From contig JANTQA010000047.1 of assembly GCA_027625915.1 (NCBI GenBank), positions 8,184,001-8,248,000 of the forward strand: a DNA stretch of 64,000 nt, given 5' to 3'. This document shows, one piece after another, positions 22,805-33,108 of this stretch (positions are counted from its first letter, which is position 1; every line of letters begins with the position of its first letter). This stretch comes from Anaeramoeba flamelloides (lineage: Eukaryota > Metamonada > Anaeramoebidae). The notes beneath the pieces are model-generated. The model ran no database searches and had not been told where the DNA came from. It was given only the letters and a program-made list of their open reading frames with translations. The position numbers and the translations under genes were made by a program.

Positions 22805-25800
22805 TTAATTTAATTCTTCAACGAGATATTTAGGTCGGCCACTTTTAAAATATCCTTTAATATTAGATAATATAGATTCCATTAATATATATCTGCCCTC
22901 TATTGTTGACCCACCAATATGTGGAGTTAAAAAACAATTTTCATTTTCTACTAACCCGGTATGTATTTTCGGCTCGTTTTCAAAAACATCTAGTCCTGCC
23001 CCCCATACTTTCCCCACATTCAATGCTTCAACTAAGGCATTTTCATCTACAATGGGTCCACGTGATGTGTTTACAAAAATTATCCCCTTTCCAAAATTAT
23101 CTATTCCAAAATAAAGTTTTTAACGACAATTGGTAGATATAATTATATAAGAATAAATTTTAAATATATAAAAATAAAAATTCAAAGAATTCAAATTTTG
23201 GAAGAAGACATTTAATTACATTCTAAATTTTAATCGAATTAATGTTTTGTTTTTTTTTTTTGTTTGAGTAATTTGACAGTTTGAGAATAATCCAAAGAAG
23301 AAAATAATCAAATAAAATTGGATTATTAATAAATACATACTTATGAACCGAATTAATTGAATTAGAAGAAATTATATTTTTAAAAAGATATTTGTAAATT
23401 GACTGGACAAGACTTCATTAATCTCGATATTTTTAGAGTTTTTGCAAGAAAAATTAATTTTGAACATGTGTATTTTAAAAAAATGCATTCTGATATTTTT
23501 TTTGTAAACAATTGGTAATATTTTGATAATATATGGATCTTAAAAAAATAAATAAATATCATTCATTAAAGGTTATTCAATTTTAATTATTTTTGATCAT
23601 TTATGTATATTATTACAGAAAACAAAAAAAAACAAAAAAAAAAAAATACATGTTAGAGTTTCACATCTAAGTGTGACAAATTCGCTGATATTTTTACTTT
23701 TTCGTAAAATACTTGTTTTTTTTTTGTGAACAAATATTTTTTCGCTAATAAATACTTTTTTCGTGAAAGTGTTTTTTTTCAATATATTCTTGATGTGTGA
23801 AATAATTTTTTAAAACAATTCCAGAGTTAATTGTTCAATAAACAAAAGAAAAATAAGGATTTTCAAATTAATTCAAATAAACAAAAATAATAAGCAATTA
23901 AAGAATAATATTCTTGATATTATTCGAAATAAAGACTCATTATTTATTTTATCATTGGTGAATGATAAAGAAAATTATGACTCTTTATTAAAATTTCTAA
24001 ACAAAAATTTAGAAATTAGGAAAAGTGCCGTCGAGTGCCGTCGAGTGCCTAGGTTTTCCATTTTATTTGTGAAGTGCTCTAGGTTTTTTTGAGTTTTCTA
24101 TCTTGATTGAAGTGTTCTAGGTTTTTTTTACTTTTTGAAATAAACAGAAAATTTTAATAAATTTTCGGTTTATTACAAAAAGTAAAAAAAAACCTAACGG
24201 AAATCTATTGATTTTCCAAATAAATAGAAAACTCAAAAAAACCTAACGGCTGTAAGAGGAAACTAGTTTCCTCCCTTCAAAATAAAAAAAAAAAAAAAAA
24301 AAATAAGGATTTTCGTGGAAAGGTGTGGGTTTTCGGTAATAAAATACACCTAATAATGGGATTTATTGTAAATATTCTCAATTAATTTGAAGATCTTTTT
24401 GTTTCAGATCTTTAAATAAAAAAAAATATAAACTTTGTTTCAGTCAAATGTGCCCAACATTTTTTTCAAATATCAATTATTTCTTTATAATTGAACTTTG
24501 AAGAACAAATAAAAAATAATTAGAATAATAAACGCCAGAGTATAGTTGATATCAATATGAAGTAAAATTATTAAATCAATAGATTTTCTAAAAAATAGAA
24601 AAAACCTAAAATTCTTAGTAACCATTGAGAAAAATAACAATGTTCATTTTGATCTCAAATTGAAGATCCAAATAAAATCCCAATAGAAATAAATGTGATT
24701 TCTCTACAATTATATTTACTATTTTAATAGAATTAGAATAACACGTTTTGGTCAAGCGACTTTTCAAACTGGCAATAAAAAAAAAAATTGTAAATGAATT
24801 AAGTGTTCAAAAAAAAAATTGAAAAAAAACGAATCAATGTAAAAAAATGAATATATCAAATATTCCCGAAAATACCCAAAAAAAATGTTTTCAATTTCGA
24901 AATTTCCAAAATAAATTGTTTCTTCTAATATTCATTCAATCCCTTTAAATATTTTTACAATTTATAAATTTTTTTAATTGGACAATACATTATTTTTTTT
25001 TATTTTTTTCTTATATTATCAAAAATAATTATAATTTAAAATAGAAAATAGAAATGGATTTTCAAAGATATACTAAAAAATATATCTATTTTTTTAATTA
25101 GAAAAAATAACTTCCGAAATGTACAAACAAAATCATATTCTTTTAAACCTAAAAAGATTATTATTAATTGATTGATTTGAAATTATTAAGAATTGAGAAA
25201 ATCTCATCAAAAAAAAATAAAAAAAAATAGAAAAAAAGAAAAATTAACAATAACTTTGTTCACAAGATAAGTCCACAATTTTTAATAATTTTACAGTTAA
25301 CCAAAATACAAATGAGAATAATTTGATAAAAAAAAAAATAATAATAACTTTTTCACGGTTGTTTCAATATTAATAAATTGTTAATTAAACAAAGACAGAT
25401 TAGCAAAATATCCTAAGAAAAATTCTAATTTTTTTTTTTTTTTTGTTCAATAGGCTGGTTTAAGGGAATTGTTATTGGAATGGATTTTAATGATAATGAG
25501 TGATTTTATTATTTTAAGTGATGTACATTTTCAAATTTAAAGCATTATTCATCTTTAAGGGACTAGTCTCTATTATTATTTTTTTTTTGACCAATTTCTA
25601 AACCAGGATTCCTTATCTAGAATTATGTTTAATATTGAAAATAAACAGGGTTTTCAAATCTAAGTAATTGAAAAAAAATTTTCTCAATCTTTATTAAATT
25701 CAGGTAAAAAAAAATTAATAGAGATTATTCCCTTAAGAAAAAGTACAAACAATCATCTAATTTAGTTTTAAAAATAAAAATATATAATAAAAAAATAAAA

Positions 25801-28800
25801 TAAAATAGTGGTTTTTCATTTTTTTTCCATTTTTTCCCAGGCTGAATTTTCTTTATATTGAAAAGAAGAGTTGCAAAAGAAAAAGATCAAGTGGTTATTT
25901 GCTCATATAAGCTAAATTTCAAAAATAGGGGCAGATTTTTCATCAGAAAAAAATTTGTATAATTGTTTTTTTTTTTTGAATAATAATATATTTTGCTAAA
26001 TTTTTTAGAGATAATAGCCAATATAGATTTATAAATAAAAATATAGTGTAATCATTTCATTTTTTGAAAGACAAATGAAAAAAGAAAAAAATAATAATAA
26101 TAAAGTCTGCCCTTAATTTTGAAATTTGGCTTAGAGATACTGGAATGCAAAAGTATGAGTAACTTGAAAATAAAAAAAAAAAAAAGTAAAGACAAAAAAT
26201 ATCAAAGTTTTAAAGCAAATCTAGATCAAAAAGAAAAAAGAAATTACACAAAAATTAAACAACGATCTCCACAAACCAATATTCATGATCAATTATCAAA
26301 TTAAATAAACCAAAATTATCGTGGATGTTATTTTGGGTGATCTTAATTAAAGATAGAATTGGTTTTTTTTTTGATTTTTTCATTTTTTTTGCCAATTGTT
26401 TCTTATAAACCCTTTTATAACTTTCTTTTTTCTTTTAAATTTTTTGTTTTTACTTTCCAACCATAAAAATAATTTGGGTATGTTTTTTACCATGAATAAT
26501 CATCGGATCTATGATTTTATACTAAAATTTCCTTTAGGGAGATTTAAGTAAAAAAAAAAAAAAAAAAAAAAGGCATTTATAGTGTAATTTACACTTCTTC
26601 ACTAATAATAATAATAATTAGTGATTTTTCGAAATTATTTAATGTGGAATGAAATAATAATTCTGTATCTATTTAAAATAAAATTTGAATACGATTTCTT
26701 AGGAAATATTGTTTATAGGAAGAGTTGTTTTAATTTCTTATTGAATTAATGAGATCTTTAATTATTTGAAAATTTTTATTATTTGTTTTGGAAAAATAAT
26801 TTTTTATTTTCTTGACGGTTTCAATAAATAAAATAAATAAATAAAAGGGTTGATAAAATATTAAATTTGTTCAATCCACGAAACAAGTTACAATAAAAAA
26901 CAATTAGATCGAAAAAATAGAACTTCTGAGAAAAGACGTATAAGTGAAAAAAAATAGTGTGTCAACCGTTAGTCAAATATAATGAAAAAAATGTTGAAAT
27001 CAGACATTAAATGATTTGATCGAAGATTATTCCAATCATAGTGTTTAATTTGATACTTTAAAGTAAAAATTTGAATTGATGAAATTCAAAATTCAATAAA
27101 AAATTTCAATTTCGCTTTCTAATGACATTTCCTGATCAAGGTATCTACATAATAAAAACAAAAGAATCTAGAAAACTGAAATGTTTAATCTCTATTTTTT
27201 GTTCAATCTTTAAATTTGTTTTTTCAATTTTTCAGCTTATTTAAATTAAAAGTTTGGATGTAAAAAACTTACCTAACTGTATTTTATTAAATTGTTCTTT
27301 ATTTATATAATGATGAGTTTTTTTATTATAAGGAAGGTGTACTGTAATAATTTGGCATCTTGCAAACAAATCATTAACATCTCCAACAAATTCATAATTT
27401 TCAATATTTTTATCCGCTGTGCAATGATAGAGTACTTTCGCACCCCATCCAAAATATAATTTTTTTGCCAAGCATTGTCCAATTTTCCCAAAGCCAATAA
27501 AACCAACTGTTTTTTTTGCTAAATTTCTTCCTGGTTTTTATTTTGTATAATTTTGGAATAATGAAATAATCGAAAAAAAAAAAATAAAAAAAAAAAAAGA
27601 GGGGGAATAAGATTATATTAATAAATCTTTATTATGATTTTACTTGAAAAAATGAAAATTTTTTCAATATTGTATTGATATGTTCAATCTGAGCCTATTT
27701 TATCAAATAAACTCCAATTCAAAATCGTTGGCACACCAAAATCCGATTTTTAATTAAATAGATTTAATTAATAATTGGAAAAATACAAAATTAGAACTTC
27801 CCTTTGTCTAATGAAGTATTAGCAATTATTTATTTATTTATTAAGAGGGGTGGTAATTCAGAAAAAGATGTATAAAAATTCAATTTTCATATTTTTGTTT
27901 TTATTATTACCCATAATTGCCTAAAATTAAAATATATAAACAAAAATTCCAAAATTTTCCACACAGTTAGAACATTTAAAAGAATCATAATAATACAATT
28001 ACCTGAAAATTGGAAATAATTTTGATTTTTAAAAAATATGAAAATCATTTTTTCATCTTTTAGTTTTTTTTTTTCATTTCATTTTTTAAATGACGTAATC
28101 TGTTTGGTTCGATCAATAATTTTTTTAGAGTAGATAAATATTAGGTTAAATTTGAGTTGTTCAAAATATAAGAACTCAAATAAAATTAATTGGTGGTATC
28201 TAAGCATTGATCGATCAATATTCCTAATAGAATTTAAACAACTTTACCAATTTATTTTTTTGTGTTGCCCTCTCCAAAATTTTTAACACAATCTTGATTT
28301 ATTTGTATTGATAATTATTTATTTTTTGTTTTGTGAGTATTGTAATTTATAAATAAATGTTAACATTTCAATTAGTAAATGGTTCTAATTTGGTATTTCT
28401 CCGAGAATTAATAAAATAAGATTTTTTTTTTCAAAAATTAAATTTTGGTTTGTTAAAATTTTTGAATTGGAGTTTATATATTTCCCTACGATCCAAAAAA
28501 CACTAAAAATGAAAAACTGATCAAATACCTTCCATTAATACTATTAAAAAAACTAAATGATAAAATAAAAATAAATAAAGTTTCAATTTAACTTTTTCTT
28601 GAAAACATTTTTTGCCAAAAACATTGAATTCAAACTTGAAATTATGTATATTTTTAGATACACTATCTTTTTTTAACTCATTTACTAAAACAAATTCTAA
28701 ATTATGGGGAATTTTCTTTTCACAAAAGGCACTAATTTGGTCCTCAAATGTTTTTTTTAGTTTTAAATGGTAAAATTAAAAAAAAGTTGTACTAAAAGGA

Positions 28801-31800
28801 TAAACTCTCTGGAAAAGCATTCTAATTTAATATATTAACTTATTCTTTGATTTCAAACTTTTCTCAATCCCAATTTTTCAAAAAAAAATAAAAAAATGCA
28901 CAGTAATTTCAAAAAATATTTTTGATCTTCAAAAGTTGAGAGTGTTTTTATTCTAAAAAAATTATCACAGTGGTTAATTGAATTAAGTTATGGACTTAAT
29001 TTCGAAAATATTAATCAGAAAAAAATAGTGCTTAATTTTATTAAGGACATATATAAAAGGTATTTCCAAAAAAGTGTGGCATTTTTTTTTACATTTTAGA
29101 AAAAATCATCTTTTTTAGTGAGTGTATTCGTTAATTGGTAATTCCAAATTAAGTTTAATATTAATACCAAATGAATCAATGACTAAGGTGTTTATTTCAA
29201 AATATGTATGTTGAAATATTTCCAAAAAATGAAAAAAAAAATAGCACTTTTTTTGGAGAAAACAATGTACAACCAATTTCAATAAAAAATTGGAAATATG
29301 GAAATGGTACAAATGATTTTTTAAATAATCAAATACAGTTAGATGTTTTCAATTCTATTTGAAAATTTTGTTGAGATTAAACAAGTTAAGAAAACGATTT
29401 TTTCTATCAAAAAGAAAATAACAAACACTAATTTTCACCCCTAAAAAACATCAGATAAAATTTAGATCAGAAAATTTAATATCCTTTATTTATGTAATAC
29501 AATACTAAGAAAAAAATTGAATTATTATCAAGAATCGATAAATGGTAGTTAATGATTTTGGATCTTTAAATACTTTTTTGAAAATTGAGTTTAATAAATA
29601 TATTTTAAAATAAATTTGTCCCACTTTTTTGGAAATAGCTTATAGATATATATTATTGAATGTAAATCATATTTGAGTTATCTATGGTCCAGATGATACT
29701 GATAAATTCTAATAAAGTTCAAAAAATTTTTAGTTCAATTTCCATTTTTATAAATCTTCGAACTGTTTTTTATCAAACAGACAAGGACAAAGAATTTTTG
29801 AAGAAGAACTAATTTTATATATTTTCTTAACATTTGACTTGATAAAATGCTTTAATCAAAGCTTGTCTATAATAATTTCAAAAAGGAAAATCAAGCAAAA
29901 ATTTCCAAACATAGTTACAATTCATCAGTATCAAGCAACTTTTATTAATCTTGTTGGGTTATTTACTAATGTCTGCAATTAAAATTTTTAATTTTTTTAT
30001 TTTTAGATTAAATTCTCAAATCGAAAGAAGAAAAGAAAATAAAATCAATTCGATATTTTAAATGTAACCTTTAAGACTCGAAAAGGTATCTTTTTTTTAA
30101 TTTTGTTTTTGTGAAGAGTTGAGGGTAATGAAAGAAAGAAATTGTGTTTTTGAATCTCTTTACTTTTTCTTGAAAGAACTGAAGAAAATGTATTATTTTT
30201 AAAAAAAAGGGTAAACTGATATTTGTTAGATTTTTCTTGTTATCTATTGAAATTTTTTATTTAGGTAAGGTTTTATTGGTATCTTTTGAAAAAAAATTTT
30301 TTTGTTAAGTTATTAATCTCTCTTAAATTTTTTTACCTTAATTTACTGTTGAGAGAAAAATGTTGGACACAGAAAAATGGTTGGACACCATTTTTAATTG
30401 GGAACATTACTGAAATTGAAAATCAAATCCTATTGATAACTAGGTGAATTTTATATAAATCCAGGTTTAAAGATGTTAAAAGTTCATTAATATGTGGTTT
30501 GTGTAGAATACTCATTTGAATGGTTGATAACTAAAGTAGATCATGCTATTTTAACAAAAATCCAAGTTGTAGTAAAGTTTACTATTAATTCTGAAAATGG
30601 TAATTTTTAAACTTGATTTAGATTATAAGAGATAAGGTTTTATGAAGGTAGAATTACATTAAACGTTATTCTAATAAGTAGATTATTGTTATTTTCTTTA
30701 GTTATTTCACAAATGATTGAAATTAAAAATCATTTTCAGTAATGTTCCCAATTAAAAATGCTGTCCAACCATTTTTCTGTGTCCAACATTTTTCTCTCTA
30801 CAGTTAATAGAGATTGAGAAAATTTTTTTGCCAATTACTTAGATTTGAAAACCCCTGTTTATTTTCAATATTAAACATATTTCTAGAGAAGAAATCCTTA
30901 TTTAGGAATTGGTCAAAAAAAAATAATAGAGACTAGCCCCTTAATTAAGTAAAATGGAAATCAAAAATTTCAATTGGCAACCCAAAAATCAACTTTTTAA
31001 TATAACTTAACTTCCAATCTATTAGTCTTAAACTCATAAATTCGGATTAAGGAAAAAAAAATATATTGCCTTTTTTAACCAATATCAAAACCCATACCAA
31101 GCACAAGGATCGATCAGCTAAGAACCAAAATAACAAGTCACCACACCCGACACAAGATAATCTTTTTTCAAGTTCGAGGGATTGTAAACCTTAATTCATC
31201 TAAATTGTTTGAAAGAGGAAAAATTTAAAAATAAACTCAAGTTATGAGATCCACGAACATTTTGAATTGAAACAAGAACTAAAAACTTGTTTAACTTTCG
31301 TTACAAGACTGTTTTTTTTTCTCAACAAATTGCTTTTTTTTTTTTTTTCATTAATATTTGAACTTCTTTGTGGTGTTCTCAAAACTTTTCAAAAACCCAA
31401 CAATATGAATTGATAGCAAAATTAAAGATTACCTAAACAGATTTCGTAATTTATCTTTGTCCATCTACCATCTTGGATATATTTGTTTCCCTTGTAAAGT
31501 TGTCTGGCAGTGGCTAAAATCAGTGACAGTGCGTGATCTGAAGTCGACTCAACAGCATGAAGAGGTGAATAACCAACATAAATCCCTTTCTTTTTGCATG
31601 CTTCAATATCGATATGATCATAGCCCACTGAAATTGTCACAATAAGTTTCAAGTTCGGTGCGTTTTCCAGGTGAGCCGAAGTGATTGGCCGTATTCCAAC
31701 AAAGACCTCACACTTTTTAAATGCTTCGATCATTTGTTCTTCGCTGCAATTACCGTTTTTGTTTAGGATTTCATAATCATATTCTTCATAAAAAGTTGGA

Positions 31801-31868
31801 CAAAGATCGTTTATTGACTGTACAAATTGCTGACTAAAATATCCAAAACTTATAGTTCTCTTGGTCAT
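22805..31868 (-). CDS. D-2-hydroxyacid dehydrogenase (glyoxylate/hydroxypyruvate reductase-like), three exons
   Basis: Predicted 329-residue NAD(P)-dependent 2-hydroxyacid dehydrogenase. Exons in coding order are 31433-31868, 27273-27530 and 22805-23100 (990 nt with TAA). Both introns are phase 1: donors GTAATC and GTAAGT, acceptors ACCAG and AATAG. They rebuild EICLG|RNLAKKTVGF and NKIQL|DNFGKGI. Exon 1 holds the substrate-side motif TISVGYDHIDIEAC. Exon 2 holds the Rossmann loop GFGKIG. Exon 3 holds NTSRGPIVDE, GAGLDVFENEP and LTPHIGGST, giving the family's catalytic Arg245, Glu274 and His292. Length and motifs match GRHPR enzymes, which reduce glyoxylate and hydroxypyruvate; 3-phosphoglycerate dehydrogenase is less likely because no extra C-terminal domain is seen. 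The start at MTKRTISF fits the fold, although the frame stays open up to 31970. The introns are 3.9 and 4.2 kb. Confidence 0.9.
23865..24298 (+). mobile_element. LINE copy B, 3' end only, with 16-bp target duplication
   Basis: Flanked by exact AAAAATAAGGATTTTC copies (23849-23864 and 24299-24314). It reads IIRNKDSLFILSLVNDKEN and then YDSLLKFLNKNLEIRK, the C-terminus of the LINE ORF also seen in copies A and C. The 3' region has AGTGCCGTCGAGTGCC units, a palindrome (24,119-24,200) and the stem-loop GAGGAAAC-TA-GTTTCCTC, followed by CCTTCAAAATAAA and poly-A. Confidence 0.85.
24018..24250. repeat. Palindromic module in LINE copy B 3' region
   Basis: Direct units GTGCCGTCGA (twice) run into CTAGGTTTT arms. 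A palindrome centred near 24,158 follows (TAGGTTTTTTTTACTTTTTG with its complement), ending in CCTAACGG. It matches the module of LINE copy A. Confidence 0.65.
25555..25736 (+). mobile_element. Element F copy 1 (~182 bp)
   Basis: Inverted ends TTAAGGGACTAGTCTCTATT and AATAGAGATTATTCCCTTAA. The same sequence in reverse orientation lies at about 30,311-30,953, where element D interrupts it. Non-coding miniature inverted-repeat element. Confidence 0.7.
25908..26133 (+). mobile_element. Element H copy 1 (~226 bp)
   Basis: Left end TAAGCTAAATTTCAAAAATA then GGGGCAGA; right end TCTGCCCTTAATTTTGAAAT then TTGGCTTA, its near reverse complement. Related ends occur at 53,241, 53,440 and 54,150. Non-coding. 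Confidence 0.72.
27938..28476 (+). mobile_element. Element A subfamily copy A7 (~538 bp, complete)
   Basis: Uninterrupted homologue of copy A3. Left end AAACAAAAATTCCAAAATTT; right end TTTTTGAATTGGAGTTTATA. It provides the empty site that proves the LINE insertion in A3. Confidence 0.78.
28476..29055 (+). mobile_element. Element G copy 2 (~579 bp, complete)
   Basis: Left end TATATTTCCCTACGATCC, right end ATTAAGGACATATA; the third copy has TATGTCCCTACGACCC, giving short TATGTCC-type inverted ends. It matches 1-310 and, in reverse, 41,943-43,394 after removal of element L. No ORF of note. Confidence 0.75.
29055..29645 (+). mobile_element. Element I (~590 bp) with inverted ends
   Basis: Left GGTATTTCCAAAAAAGTGTG, right CCCACTTTTTTGGAAATAGC: inverted ends of roughly 20 bp with a few mismatches. 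They lie in a TA-rich junction with element G. A 65-codon open frame on the minus strand (29,115-29,312) does not resemble a known transposase. Only one copy is seen. Confidence 0.65.
30311..30953 (-). mobile_element. Element F copy 2, split by element D
   Basis: The right part (30,806-30,953) is about 140 bp of reverse-complement match to copy 1 (GATTTGAAAACCCCTGTTTA, AATAATAGAGACTAGCCCCT). The left stub (about 30,311-30,345) gives AATCTCTCTTAA and TTTTTTTACCTTAATTTA. Joined, they recreate the interior of copy 1, which shows where D went in. Confidence 0.68.
30346..30803. mobile_element. Element D (458 bp), complete, TTA duplication
   Basis: Inverted ends of about 78 bp with a few mismatches begin CTGTTGAGAGAAAAATGTTG and CTGTAGAGAGAAAAATGTTG. 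Each end contains two GTTGGACA units and the block AATTGGGAACATTACTGAAA. TTA flanks both sides, and the uninserted element F copy has a single TTA there. A 3-bp TTA duplication is typical of PIF/Harbinger elements; the assignment is inference. Non-coding. Confidence 0.78.
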
Positions 31869-32194
31869 TAAAAAAAAAAAAATAGGAAGAAAGACAAAAG
31901 ATTTCCAAATAAAATGAAAAATTGATTCTGAATTTGACTGATTGTTTGAGCTGGAAGAATTAAAAAACAATTGGTGTCAAAAGATACTGAATTCAAAACA
32001 GCAAATTTTCAATCTTTATGAATGAACATTTGTGAATTATTGAGAATCTGTTTTTATTTTTTAACTTTTAAGGTAAGGGCAAATTCCATTTCTTGTAATT
32101 TTGTAGATTCAAGGAAATACCCACACTTGTCTCTTAGTATTAAATTTCCCATCTAAGATATATACTAAAATCATAATTATCTTTACCGTTTTGG

Positions 32195-33108
32195 AAAAAA
32201 AGTGAAAGAGGAAAAAAAGATCAACACGGTTTTTCATTGGGAACATTACTGAAAATGAAAAGTACAGTGATCAAAATAATGCCTGCACAACGACTATAAT
32301 CCGTGTTTCAAAATATTATCCGTGCTATTTTTTATTCTTGTACCAATGTAACATCCAATCTACTACCAAATAGTATACCCGAGCCCAAATCAATTTTGAA
32401 AGTAAAGGTCTGGTTATTTTAAGTAAAATTTAAATTATTCATGCAAATAGTTGAAAATTTTCCATAATATTCTAAATTTTTACGAAATTTTTTGTTCTTT
32501 TTATGATAAAAAAAAATTCTATCTTAAAAATTTACTCTATTTTTTGAGATAAATTTTGCAATTTGATCCTTTATTTTTAGAATTTCTTTTTATATAATAG
32601 AACTTTAAGAAACCAATACCATATTTGTTTAGGTTTTATTATTGGTTTCTTTGATTGTTCAATTTATAGGTCTTCTATAACAAAAAAACACGCTTTTTAT
32701 TTTGAAACACGCATTAAATTTTTTTGCACGCTTTATTTTGACTACAGTAAAATCAATAAAAAGAAGAAACCAATTAACTTCAAATAATAACCCATTATAT
32801 TATTTTCAATCAACCCAATAAATACAATTTAAATCTACTTTCTTATCGAAATTATTGTTGGCGTGGTTTTGGAGATCTCAAAAATAGTAAATTTTTTGAA
32901 CAAATTTTTAATAATTGATCAATCAGAGAAAAGCCCATTCCAAAAGATAGTATTAAAAAAACTGTTATTGTGGCGAAAACTTCACTTTGTCTTTATTGAT
33001 TTATTTTTTCTTTTTTTCATTGATCTTACTTTGAATTTTCAGTAATGTTCGCAATTAAAAACCAAAGTTTCACTTTTTTTCCTGTTTCACTTTTTTTCCA
33101 CAAAGGTT
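32195..33108. mobile_element. Element E copy 1, interrupted by element J
   Basis: Inverted ends GGAAAAAAAGTGAAAGAGGA and GGAAAAAAAGTGAAACAGGA (right end read in reverse). They are followed on each side by a block like AATTGGGAACATTACTGAAA that is shared with element D. A second, diverged copy at 43,801-44,221 lacks the insertion. Non-coding. Confidence 0.7.
32265..32747. mobile_element. Element J (483 bp), complete, TA duplication
   Basis: Begins CAGTGATCAAAATAATGCCT and ends, read in reverse, CTGTAGTCAAAATAAAGCGT. TA flanks both sides (32263-32264 and 32748-32749). The uninserted element E copy reads GAAAAGTAAAATCAA at this point, so TA was duplicated, as Tc1/mariner transposases do. The termini also look Tc1/mariner-like. 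Non-coding inside. Confidence 0.8.

Larger units (their letters stand above)
23101..27272 (-). other. Dehydrogenase intron 2 (4172 bp)
   Basis: Donor GTAAGT and acceptor GGAATAG, phase 1. It contains LINE copy B (23,865-24,298), element F copy 1 (25,555-25,736) and element H copy 1 (25,908-26,133). The stretches 24,315-25,550 and 26,140-27,272 hold AT-rich DNA, poly-A runs near 26,549-26,571 and no recognised feature. Confidence 0.82.
27531..31432 (-). other. Dehydrogenase intron 1 (3902 bp)
   Basis: Donor GTAATC and acceptor AAACCAG, phase 1. Three elements follow one another without a gap: A7 (27,938-28,476), G copy 2 (28,476-29,055) and I (29,055-29,645). Further along lies element F copy 2 interrupted by element D (30,311-30,953). 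The 29,650-30,300 and 30,960-31,430 parts show nothing recognisable. Confidence 0.82.

Noticed and set aside
24018-24045. GTGCCGTCGA direct units as a CRISPR-like or satellite array
   Set aside because: Only two or three units, no spacers, and the same block belongs to the LINE 3' region.
29115-29312. 65-codon frame inside element I as a possible transposase remnant
   Set aside because: No DDE/DDD catalytic spacing or helix-turn-helix motif is visible, so calling it transposase would be a guess.
31869-31970. Upstream in-frame start of the dehydrogenase (34 extra residues)
   Set aside because: The extension is Ser/Asn- and Phe-rich with no resemblance to the family, and MTKRTISF fits the normal N-terminus. 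An organelle signal cannot be fully excluded.
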